Positions 33,567 to 47,322 of a stretch of DNA of 64,000 bases are shown piece after piece. The stretch is from Actinomucor elegans (lineage: Eukaryota > Mucoromycota > Mucoromycetes > Mucorales > Mucoraceae), in contig JAMSLZ010000001.1 in assembly GCA_026027325.1 (NCBI GenBank), forward strand, positions 744,001 through 808,000. The letters are read 5' to 3'. Position 1 is the first letter of the stretch; each line of letters opens with the position of its first letter. The notes under the pieces are model-generated. The model ran no database searches. It was not told the DNA's origin and saw only the letters and a list, made by a program, of their open reading frames with translations. The position numbers and the translations under genes are program-made.

Positions 33567-35239
33567 ATGGTGCAGTATATATTACCCAAACTACTTTATA
33601 TCTGTTTATATGGTGTTCTCGGTTCTGCAATACCTTACTTGTCTTTATTTTATGCTGATGTTTTGCACTTGCCCTCTCAGCAAATAGGTATTATATTGGC
33701 GATTGCTCCCTTTATTCAAAGCCTAGCTTGCCCATTCTGGACATTGCAAGTAGATAAAAGGCCTCGGTGGCATGGTACACTCATGGCCATCTTGATGGCC
33801 ATTGGTGGTGCTAGTGTGATAAGCCTAGTATTTATATCTGTGTTTTTACCCGACGGCCCGCCTTCAACTGTGCTTGCGGTTACGGTCACATTAGCCGTCA
33901 CTTTTGCTTTTTTTGGACAACCTGTCACTGTATTAGTAGACAGTGCCGTACTCAAGATTCTGGCAGAAAATGGCATTTACTATGGTAATATAATTAATAT
34001 AAAAAGGGAGACGCGCGCGCATTGACTATCTCTTAAGGTGACCAAAGGTTATGGGGTTCTGTGTCAAATGGTATCTGTATTCTAATGGTGGGTTACTTTA
34101 TTGGGATCTATGGTATCAACAGTGCGTTTTACATATTCGGTATCAGTGTCATTGGATTTATTGCTATTGCGCTATGTACCACTGTGGATTCAGATGGTTT
34201 AACAAACGCAAACGCGGAAAGAGATCCGTTGCTTCTTACGCAAACCAAAACAAAAGGATTTTACACAACAGACCCAGTGGAAGAATATTATGACAGTAAT
34301 ATGCGACGCAGTAGTACAACCAGTAGCCACGCCAATACTCTGTTAATTGATGGAGAGCATAGTTTGCTAAACTTACAAAGAACAGTGACCTCTGCAGCTG
34401 CTCTGGATGTACAGGATGAATCAGAATTGTTGTTGGAACAAATGGATAGTTTACCCCCATTGGGCCTTGCATTGTCTCATATTCCTACCTTGGATACTTC
34501 TTTAGCAGCTTTTGCGAGTCTGCCGACTGAAGAAAGCTTGAAAAATACAATATTTGGATCAGTCAAAGTATGGACATTTTTAGTGATGACACTGTTGTTT
34601 GGGGTATTTTACTCGATGGTGGCACAGTTTTTATTCTTGTTCTTAAAACAAGACCTAGAATTAGATGCTTCTGTTATAGGCTGGACAGGCCCATTGGGTG
34701 GTATTACAGAAGTTTCGACCTTTTATGTTTCGCGTATTGTAAGTTAGGCAGTTTATAAAACCACTATCTAATTCTTTGTTATGTAGTTATTGAAAAAGTA
34801 CAGCGTCCAAAATCTGATTACATTGGCTCATATAACGATTATTCTTAGAAATGTGATTTACAAGGGACTTGGGCCTAACCAATCATGGGCACTTGTGTTT
34901 GCGTTACTCTTACAATTAATGAATGGTAAGAACCGAAGTCTTTGTAAAGAAAATAGTCTGACAGATCGATCGAATATCTGGATAGGTTTCTCTTATGCGC
35001 TGGTTTGGTCGACTTGCGTATCAGAAGTGGATCAAATGTTCCCGGCGAACCAAAGAGCTGTTGCACAGGGTATCCTTGCCGCGTTATTTTCTGGACTTGG
35101 CTTTGGTTTTGGCTGTGTCTTGGGTGGATTTGCCTATGATCATTATGGTGCACATATGCTATTTGATGTTTCAATTGGCGTCGCTGTCTTGAGCTTGATA
35201 GTATTTTGGAGTGGACGATTAATAAAGTCTTCAGATTAA
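33567..35239 (+). CDS. MFS_1-like transporter
   Basis: A 503-residue membrane protein from exons 33567-33984, 34038-34738, 34787-34925 and 34986-35239, all in frame. It starts MVQYILPKLLYICLYG; an upstream in-frame Met at 33447 is rejected because it adds a low-complexity leader. About 12 TM segments, with GDQRLWGSVSNG in the typical MFS_1-like (PF12832) position after TM4-5. The central cytosolic loop is long (about 140 residues), acidic and Ser-rich. The second half has YKGLGPNQSWAL and FPANQRAVAQGILAALFSGL, usual for this subfamily related to nucleoside or unknown-substrate transporters. No frame damage. Substrate unknown. Confidence 0.85.
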
Positions 35240-36095
35240 TGACGAGCAACCGCTTGGCAATGCCTCTCCACCCTATGAATTGGCATTTCAATAGGATGCC
35301 ACCTATAATAAACGGTGTTAGTCCGGTCTTTCATATATTTTATTGTCAACAAATTATTTTGAACCATACATATATATGCAAAAGAGAATGTTAGTTCTGA
35401 GAGGTATTCTCGGACAAACATCGATCAAGATAAAGACTGAGCGCGTATTTGTTTGTTCTGCAGCAGTAATACACTGAAAGGGGAACATGGAGAAAGGAGT
35501 TACTTTATTTAGGTAAGTAAACGTCCATGGAAAAAAAGTTCTCCTAATAATAAGTGTTTCCGTTCATTAAAGAGATAGATTAGGAGACGGAGCAATGGAG
35601 TAGAAAAAAAAAAGAGACGAGAAGCCTACTTCCATTGGATTTATTGCTATGTTACGCAGGACTTTGTCTTTTATAGCTGGTATGTACGTAGTTATTGGCT
35701 CAGTCCACAACTGGGTCCCTCATATTCCAGCCTGAAAAGGTAAAATAGAAGAAATGAAATCAAGATCGAATGTAACAAATATGGCCGTGACACGTTCTGT
35801 AAATTGTGGAACTGGCTTATTTCTTGTTTGATCTGATCATTATGTTAGTATAATCAATTATCACCCAACTGCCATAATAAAAATCTATCGAAAAACGTAC
35901 TTCTTTTCTTTGTTGTGCTTTTGCTCCCTAAGTTTAACTCCTAATATATTCAAAGAAACAGAACGGAATTTCATTATCTTCAACTAAACCCAAACAGTCG
36001 TGACATTTTCTAAAGATAATGTGTGTTACCAACAAATATAAATATGTGACATTCTGTCTTGTGCAAATTCACTTCTTTTCCCTTTATACTTGACC
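35240..36095. other. intergenic, promoter of zinc-finger gene
   Basis: No ORF of note. It contains the MFS terminator side and the leader of the C2H2 gene. A direct T-rich leader (CACTTCTTTTCCCTTTATACT) precedes the ATG at 36096. Confidence 0.4.
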
Positions 36096-36873
36096 ATGTC
36101 CTATTATCCAATTACTGATTATCCAGACGAGTCATATAACTCGACTGTATCATATACCCACTCTGTCAACGCTCCTCCAACACCTGAACCTGAAGCCGAT
36201 GAATTGAAAGTTCACCAAGCCAAACCAGCGCCCAAGAAACAATACCAATGCACAAAATGTTTAAAAAACTTTAGTCGCCCTAGTGCTCTTCAAACACACT
36301 CTTATACACATACTGCTGAGAAACCATTCCAATGTTTAAGGTATAAGCTATCTACTAGTAGCAAGCATTTACAAAGCGGCTAATGCCTTAAGTAGTCCTG
36401 ATTGTGGTCGTCGGTTCTCTGTAGTTTCTAATTTGAGACGTCATTTCAAGGTGCATCAGAAGCCATCTGTAGGCAATAAGCTTTCTTCTGAAGACAGACT
36501 TCGGTGTGTCAGACAGTTGATGAAGAGAAGCGACGCTTTGTTATCCAACAAACAGTTATCAACGCATCATAAGCCAATAGTGGAACCATTCGTGCTGTTA
36601 AATCAAGAACAACCACACCGATACCATCATTACCTTATTTTACCTTCTATTAACACGCCAAACAATGACAATCATAGTCAGATTCAGTCGCCATCTTTAG
36701 TTCGCCAAGATCAGCAGTCTTTCACTTTAGATCATAACCTATTTTTCAATAGTGAACTACCATTCTGTTGGCCCAACAGTCAGTTTATTGAGAACAGACA
36801 ATATATGCTGCCATCCAAAATGTATCGTAACGCAGAAGAAACTGTCTATCAGCAGTTTCAAACCAAACAATAA
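36096..36873 (+). CDS. two-finger C2H2 zinc-finger protein
   Basis: A 240-residue protein from exons 36096-36340 and 36396-36873; the 55-nt intron falls inside the second finger. The start is the ATG of MSYYPITDYPDES. Finger 1 is YQCTKCLKNFSRPSALQTH with linker HTAEKPF. Finger 2, completed by splicing, is QCLSPDCGRRFSVVSNLRRH. Two tandem fingers with this wording are common in Mucoromycota transcription factors that bind DNA in the nucleus. The C-terminal half is rich in His, Asn, Gln and Pro and probably disordered, as in activation domains. Targets unknown. Complete and undamaged. Confidence 0.85.
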
Positions 36874-37669
36874 TGAAACGAAGAATAGGACCTATATTTC
36901 ATATGCGCGTATTTTGATCTCTCTTTTTTTCTTTTTCTTTTTTCTTTTTACCCATGCTTTATCTACACTATTTCACCCTTCCTTGTGATACACTCTCTTT
37001 TTACATAACCATGAACATCATCCAAGCTTTTAATCTATACACTACACAGACAACAAACTCCATTCTTGTATTCATTCTTCTATGACTATATTTTTCTTTT
37101 TTTTTGCAATTTAATAAAATATTCACTACTTACACTTTTATGGAAAAAAAAAATCAAATACATTGTGGTCACGTATTCCGAATCAGCATGATAAATCTCG
37201 ATTTTGTGAGATTATACATGAAAAGAAAGCGTGGGTATATTCATATTCATATCTTGTAAAAGTTGCGAATGTATATAAATCTACAGTAATTATTAAGCTT
37301 CTTCTGCATTAACAATCCATTAATAAGCACTGACTAAACTAACCTGTGATACATAAATGTGCATTTCAGTATTCGAGACTATCAAAGGCTTCTGATATCT
37401 AAAAACTTGTTCAATTGCCCCTTTTACTAATAATGTCTATTAGATGTCAGCAAAGAGCTCTTTCTGACATTAGCTTTTATTGTACAATTCAGAACCTGCA
37501 GCACAGTCATTCTATGCAGTCTAAATAAATAAAAAAATAAAAAAAAAGTTGACAAAGAAAATGTACGTTTTATTATCTTGTATTCTTTGTTAATATGGCG
37601 TGTTCGCTATCATCCAAACTAATAAGTGGATTAGTTAGATAGGATTGAGAAATCAAATATATTTAAAAC
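36874..37669. other. convergent spacer
   Basis: Lies between the 3' end of the zinc-finger gene (plus) and the 3' end of the GOST gene (minus). It contains T-rich tracts and AATAAA-like signals on both strands (for example TTTAATAAAATATT near 37114). No gene seen. Confidence 0.45.
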
Positions 37670-39827
37670 TTACTCTTCATCATCGTCTTGGTCTACATGT
37701 AACAATGCGCTTTGTTCACCTCCCTTGCCTCCTTCTGCTCGGTGATATCCAGTGTTCTTTGCCTTTGTCAGGTCAGCCAACTCGACATTTTTGGTGATTG
37801 GCTGGTGATCTTCTTCTTCATCTGTTAATTCTCCGCCCAATTCAAAGATGGCCGTTTCATCTTCGACCCGATGCGCATTCGTATGACCGTTCTCTTGATC
37901 CTCTACCCGTCGAAGACGTTCTTCCAAATCCAAGGCCTCTTCTTCATCTTGACTAATTTGCATCAATCCATAGCGTGCGTTATTACTTGTAGGTCTCCAC
38001 AAGATCACAATAATCAAAAACACAACGAAATAAAGCACATTCAATAAACCATCCAACATGATCCAACGGTACTTCCAGTTCTTGGCAGCCCAATCAATCG
38101 CCATACGGCCCGAGAAGGCAAACATGTTGAGAATAAAGATAGAAATCACTGCGATTACAGAGAACAGCAAGAGACGATAAAGACGCTTGTACATGATTAC
38201 CTTGACGTGTTGCTTGCGAAGTTCGAGATCATGGATAGTACCTGTAATAGAATTGAGAGTCCAGACATAAAAGACCGTCATCGTAATGGACAGTGGGAAG
38301 ATCACCAACAAGATTAAGAGACCAGCTGTCTCTGGTGATAACAACATGGTTCCTAAAGTGTAGATGACGCCAAAAAAGAAATGGGTGCAAGCCAATATGA
38401 CACACTTCTTCATCATAGAACCCAAACTTGGCCTATATTTCCCAGAAAACACATGAGTTCCTCCCTCTTTCTTTCTCGAATTCTCAATATGCTTTATAAC
38501 TTACTTTACAACGCTATAGCCCATACAGACAATGAGTAACATAAAGAAAGACATACTACAGGTACACGCTTGATTAATAATGGACATTGCAAACTCTCAT
38601 CTACATTTCTTTTTACCTAGTTCTTCCTGCATTCAACAGAGCCACGAGAGCCAGTAATCCATAAGCTAACAATCACATGAGAACAAAGAAGTAATACTGT
38701 CGTCTCATTTTGCGTCTTACATGTCTTTCCAGTTTGATTATACGCTTCCCAGAATCCAAAGTTGAAGGCCATTTCAACAATAAGATAAAAGATGGCTGCA
38801 GACAAAAAGTGCTATTTCAAATTGTCAAATCATCATACTCTATATACCAGCATTTCCTTCATACCTGAACTGGCAAGATGTCATCCCAATTACGGTAACT
38901 CTGTATAAACCAAAAGATACCCACTGCTAAATAAACACATGCAAGGGCACCATACAACTACTCTCAGTAGTGAGTCAGATTTTGAGTTACCCCTCATACA
39001 AAACAGGTTTTGCTTACCAGTAACTTGGGATAATCGGCAGCAGGTAATTCACCATAAGGGAACCGCCACTCGACCCAAGCCTCAAAATAAGTATCATTGC
39101 TGCCCTCCTTTCCAGTTACAGGCACCAAAGCCACGCAGTAATATCCAGTATAATCTACTTTATACAAAGCTGCTTCGGTTTTATTTCCAGTCATCTGTAT
39201 CGACGAGGTCAGAATGCTTGAACTATTCTTCTTATCTGCGGGAAGGTTGGTGATGAACTGACCCAATTCGGATGATTTGCATAGTTTACGAGTTACAGCG
39301 GATTGATCGCAAACATAGATCATCTTTGAAAAAAAAAAGGATATTAGCTTGATGAAGGGAAGGTTTTTTTTATGAGAGTATGATATAAAAAAAAAAGACA
39401 TATACCTCGCCAGTTTGTTCATCACTAACGCCGAGGTGTTCAAAGTCTTTCCACTCGTAAATCAACAACGAAACTTGACCATGCGATTCAGCTCCGAGAG
39501 TAACTAACACAACAATGTCAGCTCAGTCCCTAAAATATCTCGCGATACGATAGTGTCTCTTATATATATATATACCTTTAATATACGGTTGAGAACCTCC
39601 TGGAATAGCTTCTTTGCTCCAAACACCGGAGCAAGTGGTTGAAGAATAATCTTTGCTTGTCTAGATTATTTATTATGCACCATTGAGTTTGGGACATGTC
39701 GAGTGAAACGCGCTTTTTTTTTTTCTGTAAAACTTACCAAATAAACCTCATCAGCTTTCAAAGTACTAAACAATGTAGATAAAAACAAAAACATGGAGAG
39801 TAGTCTCCACAGTTTCAAGGTTGCCAT
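37670..39827 (-). CDS. GOST/Lung-7TM family membrane protein (Ptm1-like)
   Basis: A multi-exon gene beginning MATLKLWRLLSMFLFLSTLF, a signal peptide, at 39827. A lumenal Cys-containing domain follows (TTCSGVWSKEAIPGG, IYVCDQSA, AALYKVDYTGYYCVALVPV, FPYGELPAADYPKL). A seven-TM region comes next, with AIFYLIVEMAFNFGFWEAYN and WRPTSNNARYGLMQ as family landmarks. The tail is long and acidic (about 100 residues, ending DQDDDEE). This is the Golgi-localised seven-TM (GOST, PF06814) family: yeast Ptm1, animal GPR107/GPR108, linked to endosome-Golgi traffic. At least six short introns are inferred; the last exon (37670-38452) is the longest. Internal exon borders between 38453 and 39000 were not all resolved. 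Confidence 0.85.
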
Positions 39828-40251
39828 TTGCTGGTTATTCTTTTTCTATATAAAAATGTTTATTGGTGGTTTTTCGTTCTTGTATAAAGGCCACGCTTTT
39901 ATCAGTTGATTGCAGAGATGTAATGTACAAGAAACGTTTAGGTATAGACTATGTATTCAAAGATACAAGTTTATTATCAAATAATAAAAAAAGAGAGAGA
40001 GGTTGAAACTAACCATTGTGACGTATAAATTAATCAAGTTAATGATTATAAATTGTGCCTCAGCCCCGTTCCGCCACTTCTGTTCAGCCGAGAGTTATTT
40101 AGATAATTCTTGATAAAAAAAAAAAGGGAGGCGGAGCAAGCAGAAGCGTAGATGTAGCGAAAAGAATTTCCTTAGATACTGGTGCTATGAATTGATTTCT
40201 TTTAGGTTCACCTTTTGGTATACGAGATAGTGAGATTTTACTAGGTTCGAC

Positions 40252-40365
40252 AGCTTATTCCCGAATATGAATTAAGAATCAAATGCAGCATTAAACCAAA
40301 ATCGTCTGGGAGATCTGTGAAATACTAAATAAAGCTTAAATAAAATACATACAAGTTGCGGTTAT
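40252..40365 (+). repeat. dispersed repeat family copy
   Basis: Blocks AGCTTATTCCCGAATATG, ATGCAGCATTAAACC, TCGTCTGGGAGATCTGTGA in family order, followed by an AT-rich tail. Confidence 0.55.
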
Positions 40366-40429
40366 ACTGAATAAAAAAAAAATGCATTCCTTGTACATTA
40401 GCTAAGCAAAAATTTCAATCCATGTAGAT

Positions 40430-40565
40430 GTTCATTTTGAGTATGGGGGATGCTGATCTAATGCGACATTAAACCGAGATCTACTGAGGGATCTATAGAT
40501 CATGGGTGCTAGATTACATGAAATGCATGAATTTTACAGTTAATAATGAATGTATGGTATAGTCA
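40430..40565 (+). repeat. dispersed repeat family copy
   Basis: One of the best preserved copies: GTTCATTTTGAGTAT, ATGCGACATTAAACCGAGAT, GAGGGATCTATAGATC, TTACATGAAATGCATGA and TTTACAGTTAATAATGAATG. Confidence 0.65.
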
Positions 40566-41307
40566 TTGTGGCCTCCTTGAATATTACTTTCAGTAGAAGC
40601 AATAGCTCAACCTAATGTGCCAACAATAAACTAGGACAAAGCCGAGTGGATGTAGTGTTTTTAAGTTTCTCATAAATGCAAAAGGATAAAGTTCAAGGAA
40701 AACATTGCTTGATTAGTATAGTCCATCAAATGCCTTAGATTCCTTATGCATTTAAATTAATTTGGTTTGTAAAGCAGAATTAAACAGCTAGACTAATCAT
40801 TGTATATTTTACTAGATGTTTCTGCAGTGACTAGCTCAGGTATCATCAATCTCGATCTTTTTTCGTTGGCGTGATGTCAATATTTGCTCGCATATCCATA
40901 TTGGTCATTTTTTGGGGGCGTTTTTCTTGGAGAAATGCGAGCCTATTGATGTCACCCATATTAGCCTATAAAATGAAGTGAATAAATAAATAAATAAAGT
41001 CATTGCAATAGGCAGAAAGTATATAGGCGCAAAGAATGCCTTCTATTTCATTCAAAACTCAACTTGGAAATACATTCTTTGAAAGACGCAACAGTGCCCT
41101 AGTTACATATTATCTAATAAATGATATGAAGATTAAATCACCCCAGCTCGCTTCATAGTCAATTATTTAGACATTGTCAGCGATTGCTCTGATTTACAAT
41201 CCATTTTTGCTGGTTAAGCGCTTATAGTACGATGGTCATCCTTTAATGTTGTTATTGTCACAGTTCGCGGTACAGTGTGCAAGAGCATTGCTTGTCCTGT
41301 AGGCTAA

Positions 41308-41592
41308 ATGAATCAGCTAGCCCTATCTTGTTCCATAACCAAGGATAATAGAAATGGCCATTCCGATTTCGACAAAGTCTTTTCTAAAGTAAAAGTTGTC
41401 CTTCAAGAATCTTCAACTTATAGACCAAGTCTTCGTCTAAACGAAAATGATGTTTTAACAATTATAGCCGAGAAAATTAATGACTGCTATGTTATCACTA
41501 TGAACACTTATAACGACGATGATTGTCCTTTATATCTTGCAAACATGATGCCTTATTCCAAAAGGATATTTGATAATACAAAAGGAACATGA
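41308..41592 (+). CDS. hypothetical 94-residue ORF
   Basis: Opens with ATG and runs 94 codons with non-repetitive sequence (HSDFDKVFSKVKVVLQES, RLNENDVLTIIAEKINDCYV). No domain, signal peptide or TM helix recognised. It is followed directly by a (GGA)5 run. It lies between repeat copies, so it may be a lineage-specific gene, an exon of a larger unrecognised gene, or chance. No neighbour suggests a role. Confidence 0.28.
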   Translation: MNQLALSCSITKDNRNGHSDFDKVFSKVKVVLQESSTYRPSLRLNENDVLTIIAEKINDCYVITMNTYNDDDCPLYLANMMPYSKRIFDNTKGT

Positions 41593-42608
41593 AATGGATC
41601 GATAGGAGGAGGAGGAGGAGAGATAATCAAATGTCTGTAAGATTAATTATCAATGTGTGTACATATCAGCAGTTTAGATAGACACTAAACAAAGTGATTA
41701 ACTATGTTGTATTAAAGATTTCTGTTACTGACGGGGAAAGGATTTTTATCACTCAATCTTAGTCTAATATTGGGGTGCATATTTGCAGTACAATCCTAAA
41801 TTTTTATCCTTCCTCGGATACTGATCCTTACAGCTATGGTTACATTGCAGTCCATCGTAATAACTCAGGTCAATTAATTGGCTTTCTATTCGGGCCGGAA
41901 AGTGTATATCATCGCTTTATTATATATTATATCAATTTGGTGAATTAACAAATACATTCTAAATCGCTCTATGGCTCTCTCAACAGATCCCAGCTTAATG
42001 TTGCATTTGGTTACTCGAACACGTTTATAATGAAATGTAGCATTTATTAGGTTATTTTTTTGAGTAAAATATAATATTAGACGTATTATTTTATGAATAC
42101 TAATTAGATGTGGTAGTTACGATCATTTACTATAAACTGATCTATCAGCGATAGATCTCTCGATCAATCTTTGAATGTTGCATTTAATAAAGTGACCCGT
42201 ACTCGGAATGGACTGTTGTATTTATTAAGGTGTTTATAAAGCAAAACTTTTACTAACTAAAATTGTTTTACTTTACATACTGGAGAACAGAGGCCTCTGT
42301 ACTAGTTGTTGCCTAATGCTTTTTTCTAAACTTATTAGTGTTTCCGGGTAGGATTTTGGATAGACTTGCTTTCTTGTCAATATCGCTAAAACTAAGTCGT
42401 CTATAGTAGGTGTAAACTACATTATTTGCCTATATAACATCGGTATCACTAGTTATAAACCATTAGGTAAAAAAAGAATTCATAGATCCTTTACGAACGA
42501 TTGAGTTTATACATCCTTATTATTTATTGTTTTTTTTTTTATATTACATTACACAAAAGGGAAAGATATAAACATACTTTTCCTTTTAAAAGAACGCGAC
42601 TATACAAT
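41593..42608. other. spacer with repeat copy
   Basis: AT-rich. One minus-oriented dispersed repeat copy lies at 42138-42220, with a possible second fragment at 41980-42060. The right end is the transketolase 3' flank. Confidence 0.4.
42138..42220 (-). repeat. dispersed repeat family copy
   Basis: On the minus strand: AGTCCATTCCGAGTACGG, AAATGCAACATTCAAAG, TTGATCGAGAGATCTAT, in family order. Confidence 0.55.
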
Positions 42609-44922
42609 TTATAGCTGAGCATTGACTTCAGGGACATGGCCAAGCTTAGCAAAATACTTGATAATAGACTCTGCCTTTTCAGCAGTATGTTCAGGTGTGA
42701 TCTTGAAGTGCTTGTACAAGTCTTCAACTTTACCAGAAGAGCCGAAGGTGCGCATACCCACTTGGGAGTGAGTATAACGCTCCCAGCCAAAAGTACAAAG
42801 CGCTTCAACAGAAAGCACAGGGATACCAACAGGGAAAACCTCCTTCTTGTATTCGGAAGATTGTTCATCAAAGAGCTCAGAGCAAGGCATTGAAACAACT
42901 TGAGCCGCAATGTTTTTGTTGGCTAATATCTTGGCGGCATCAACAGCAATACAGACTTCAGAACCAGTAGCTACAATAACCACTTGAGGGTTCTTTTCGG
43001 TAGAAAGAACATAGGCGCCCTTGAGTACAGCTTCAACAGAAGAACCTTCAAGATGAGGCAAGTTTTGACGCGAAAGGGCAATGATGGAAGGACGTGTAGT
43101 ATTCTGGAGAGCAGCAAGATAAGTACCCGAGGTCTCATTACCGTCAGCAGGACGGAAGGTAAGCATGTTAGGTGTAGCACGCGTCAAAGCCAAAGTTTCA
43201 ATAGGTTGATGCGTAGGTCCATCCTCACCAAGACCAATTGAATCATGAGTCATGATAAAAAGAACTCGCATATGACCTAAAGCAGAGAGACGAGCAGCAC
43301 CCCAACCGTAGGTTAAAAAGTTCAAGAAGGTACCACCATAAGGTATAATACCACCATAGGCAGATAGGCCATTCAAAAAGGCAAACATGCCGTGTTCACG
43401 AACACCGAAGCGGAAATAACGACCAGAATAATCACCAAGCTGAGTAGAAGGAGGTTGGAAATCAACAGCATCCTTCCAACGAGTCAAATTGGAACCAGTC
43501 AAATCAGCAGAGCCACCAATGAGTTCGGGAAGAGCAGATTCAATTGCCGTCAAAACACCTTCTGATAATTTACGTGTAGCAACGGGTTTATCAGATGGAG
43601 AGAAGCGAGGAAGCGCCTTTTCCCAACCATCAGGAAACTTATTGGCGAAGCGACGCTCAATTTCAGCAGCTTCCTTAGGATACTTACTTTTGTATTTTTC
43701 AAAAAGCTCGTTCCATTTAGCTTCATATTCAGCGCCTTCTTGAGCACGCTTATGGTACAAATCATATACCTGGAGTAGATGAAGCGTTAGTACGAGTTTT
43801 TTTTAAAGCTAAATTAGTTAGTAATGCTTACATCATTAGATACGTCGAACTTCTTATCAGGATTGAAACCCCATTTCTTCTTCAGTTGCTTGATATCATC
43901 CTCTGTTAGATTCAGCTTAGTATGAAAAATAACAAAATGACGCGTCGTAATTTACCTTCAAGTGTAGACCCATGGACTTTTTCTTTTCCCTCCATCAATG
44001 AGCCGAAACCTGTAAGAAATAAAATTTTAGTGTTTGTTTGACAAGAAAAAAAAGAAATGCATGAAATACAGTGTCACGTAGAAACATAACACGTTGAAAG
44101 AAAGTGAAACTTACCAATGGTAGTTTTGACTTTGATAAGAGAAGGCTTATCAGTTACTTTCTGGGCAGCCTCAATGGCCTTTTCGATGGAAGCATAATCG
44201 TTATTACCGTCCTTAACGACTTGAGTATGCCAACCATAAGCCTCGTAACGTTTAATAACATCCTCGGTGAAAGAAACAGCGGTATCACCATCAATGGTGA
44301 TTTGATTATCATCATAAAAGGCAATGAGTTTACCGAGTTGTAAGTGACCAGCAAGAGAGGAAGCTTCAGAGGAAACACCTTCTTGAAGACAGCCATCACC
44401 AAGGATGACGTACGTATAATTATTAAAGATTTCAAAACCGGGGCGGTTATAAGTAGCAGCAAGATGAGCTTCAGCAGCAGCCATACCTACAGCATTAGAG
44501 ATACCTTGACCAAGAGGACCAGTAGTGACTTCAACGCCTTCAGTATCAATACGTTCAGGATGGCCAGGTGTTCTAACATATAATAAGTCAGACAAAACGC
44601 GTTTTTTTTAGTGACTTAATTCTACTTACTTGGAACCTAATTGACGGAAATCCTTCAAATCATCCATAGAAACATCGTAACCTAAGAAATGGAGCATGAT
44701 GTATTGAAGAGCACAGGCATGACCATTAGAAAGAACAAAACGATCACGGTTCTTGAAATAAGGGTTTTTAGGATTAGCATGAAGATACTTTGTGAATAAA
44801 GTATGAGCCAAAGGAGCCAAACCCATTGGAGCACCAGGATGGCCTGAAGCAGACTTGCGGACAATATCAGCAGCTAATACACGGATTGTATCAATACACT
44901 TTTGTTCAAGAGTCATAGCCAT
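42609..44922 (-). CDS. TKL1: transketolase
   Basis: Complete transketolase of about 680 residues in five exons. It transfers two-carbon units in the non-oxidative pentose phosphate pathway, using thiamine diphosphate and a divalent metal, as a cytosolic dimer. N-terminal motifs are [14 protein letters not shown] and [12 protein letters not shown]. The ThDP signature is [15 protein letters not shown], with metal-binding DDNQITIDG. The pyrimidine-domain Glu is in [10 protein letters not shown], with [15 protein letters not shown] after it. The C-terminal domain has VATGSEV and [10 protein letters not shown]. The start MAMTLEQKC at 44922 is chosen over the upstream ORF extension; a second Met follows two codons later. 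Introns near 44620, 44060, 43950 and 43800 separate the exons. All catalytic residues I know are intact. Confidence 0.96.
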
Positions 44923-45237
44923 TATTCTTTTTTTTTTGTTTGTTTCAATTTGAATAGGAAGAAAAAAGATCAACTAAGGCGATGAAGGCTTTTATGTGAG
45001 ACTAAAGAGTTAGAATTAACGTCACACAACCAATGCGTCCGTCATTTTCGCCATTCAACCAATAAACCTAGTCTATTGGCTAGGAAAGATACTAAACCCC
45101 AATTGTTCCAGTTGCTGACAAAAAGATTACGACAGGCTATACTTTTAATACTACTATCATTGATAAAATCGCGCGGAAAATTTACGCCAAACTGTAATAC
45201 AAAAAATAGCTTTATAAAACATAAAGTTGTCAAAATT
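44923..45237. other. transketolase promoter / kinase 3' spacer
   Basis: 315 bp between the kinase stop and the transketolase start, both on the minus strand. CCAATGCG and CCAATAAACC motifs near 45030-45065 and a CATAAAAG near 44990 may be transketolase promoter elements. Confidence 0.35.
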
Positions 45238-46807
<1,570 letters not shown>

Positions 46808-47322
46808 CGAGTTGTTGAAAAGTTTCTTCTTTTTTTTCTTTTTCTTTGATTTATGAGAGAGTAATACTATTAATATATGAGTAGCGAGCAATCAATCCAA
46901 ATTGTAAGAGTAATATCAATTCCATATAGCTATTATAGGGTATAAAGCAAAAGAAAGGAGCGTTTGCTGAAAATTTTTTTTTTCATTATATGTAACTACT
47001 ATATTTGCTAAACGCTGGATCAACGTGTTACAACAGCGTGGGGAAACATCACCCAATGGTATTCCAGAAAGTACATTTCTGAGAAGCTCTAAATAATAGC
47101 TCATGCAGTCCATACTATACTAACATATAACATTTTTGTATGTCATAATTAGACTACTTGTAAATAACTCGATCGAAAGACATTGCTATGTAGATTATGG
47201 CTAGGAAATAAAAAGAAACAAATCAAGAATGTTCTCTTAATATCGATCGATGTTATCAGTATATAAACGTCAACGTAAACCTTCTTTTTCTCGATTATTA
47301 TAGTTCTCTTCAACAAGCTACA
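46808..47322. other. divergent promoter region
   Basis: About 515 bp between the S6K-like kinase (minus) and the Ala/Ser-rich gene (plus). A TATA box for the plus gene lies at 47260-47267. No ORF supported. Confidence 0.45.
47260..47267 (+). promoter_or_regulatory. TATA box of Ala/Ser-rich secreted protein gene
   Basis: TATATAAA, 56 bp before the ATG at 47323. Good spacing and sequence for a strong core promoter. Confidence 0.6.

Larger units (their letters stand above)
39828..41307. other. repeat-bearing spacer
   Basis: The GOST promoter lies at its left end. Two plus-oriented copies of the dispersed repeat (40252-40365 and 40430-40565) lie almost head to tail. No gene seen. Confidence 0.45.

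Noticed and set aside
36090..36095. Start of the C2H2 gene two codons upstream
   Set aside because: The upstream codon is TTG, not ATG; the first real ATG is at 36096.
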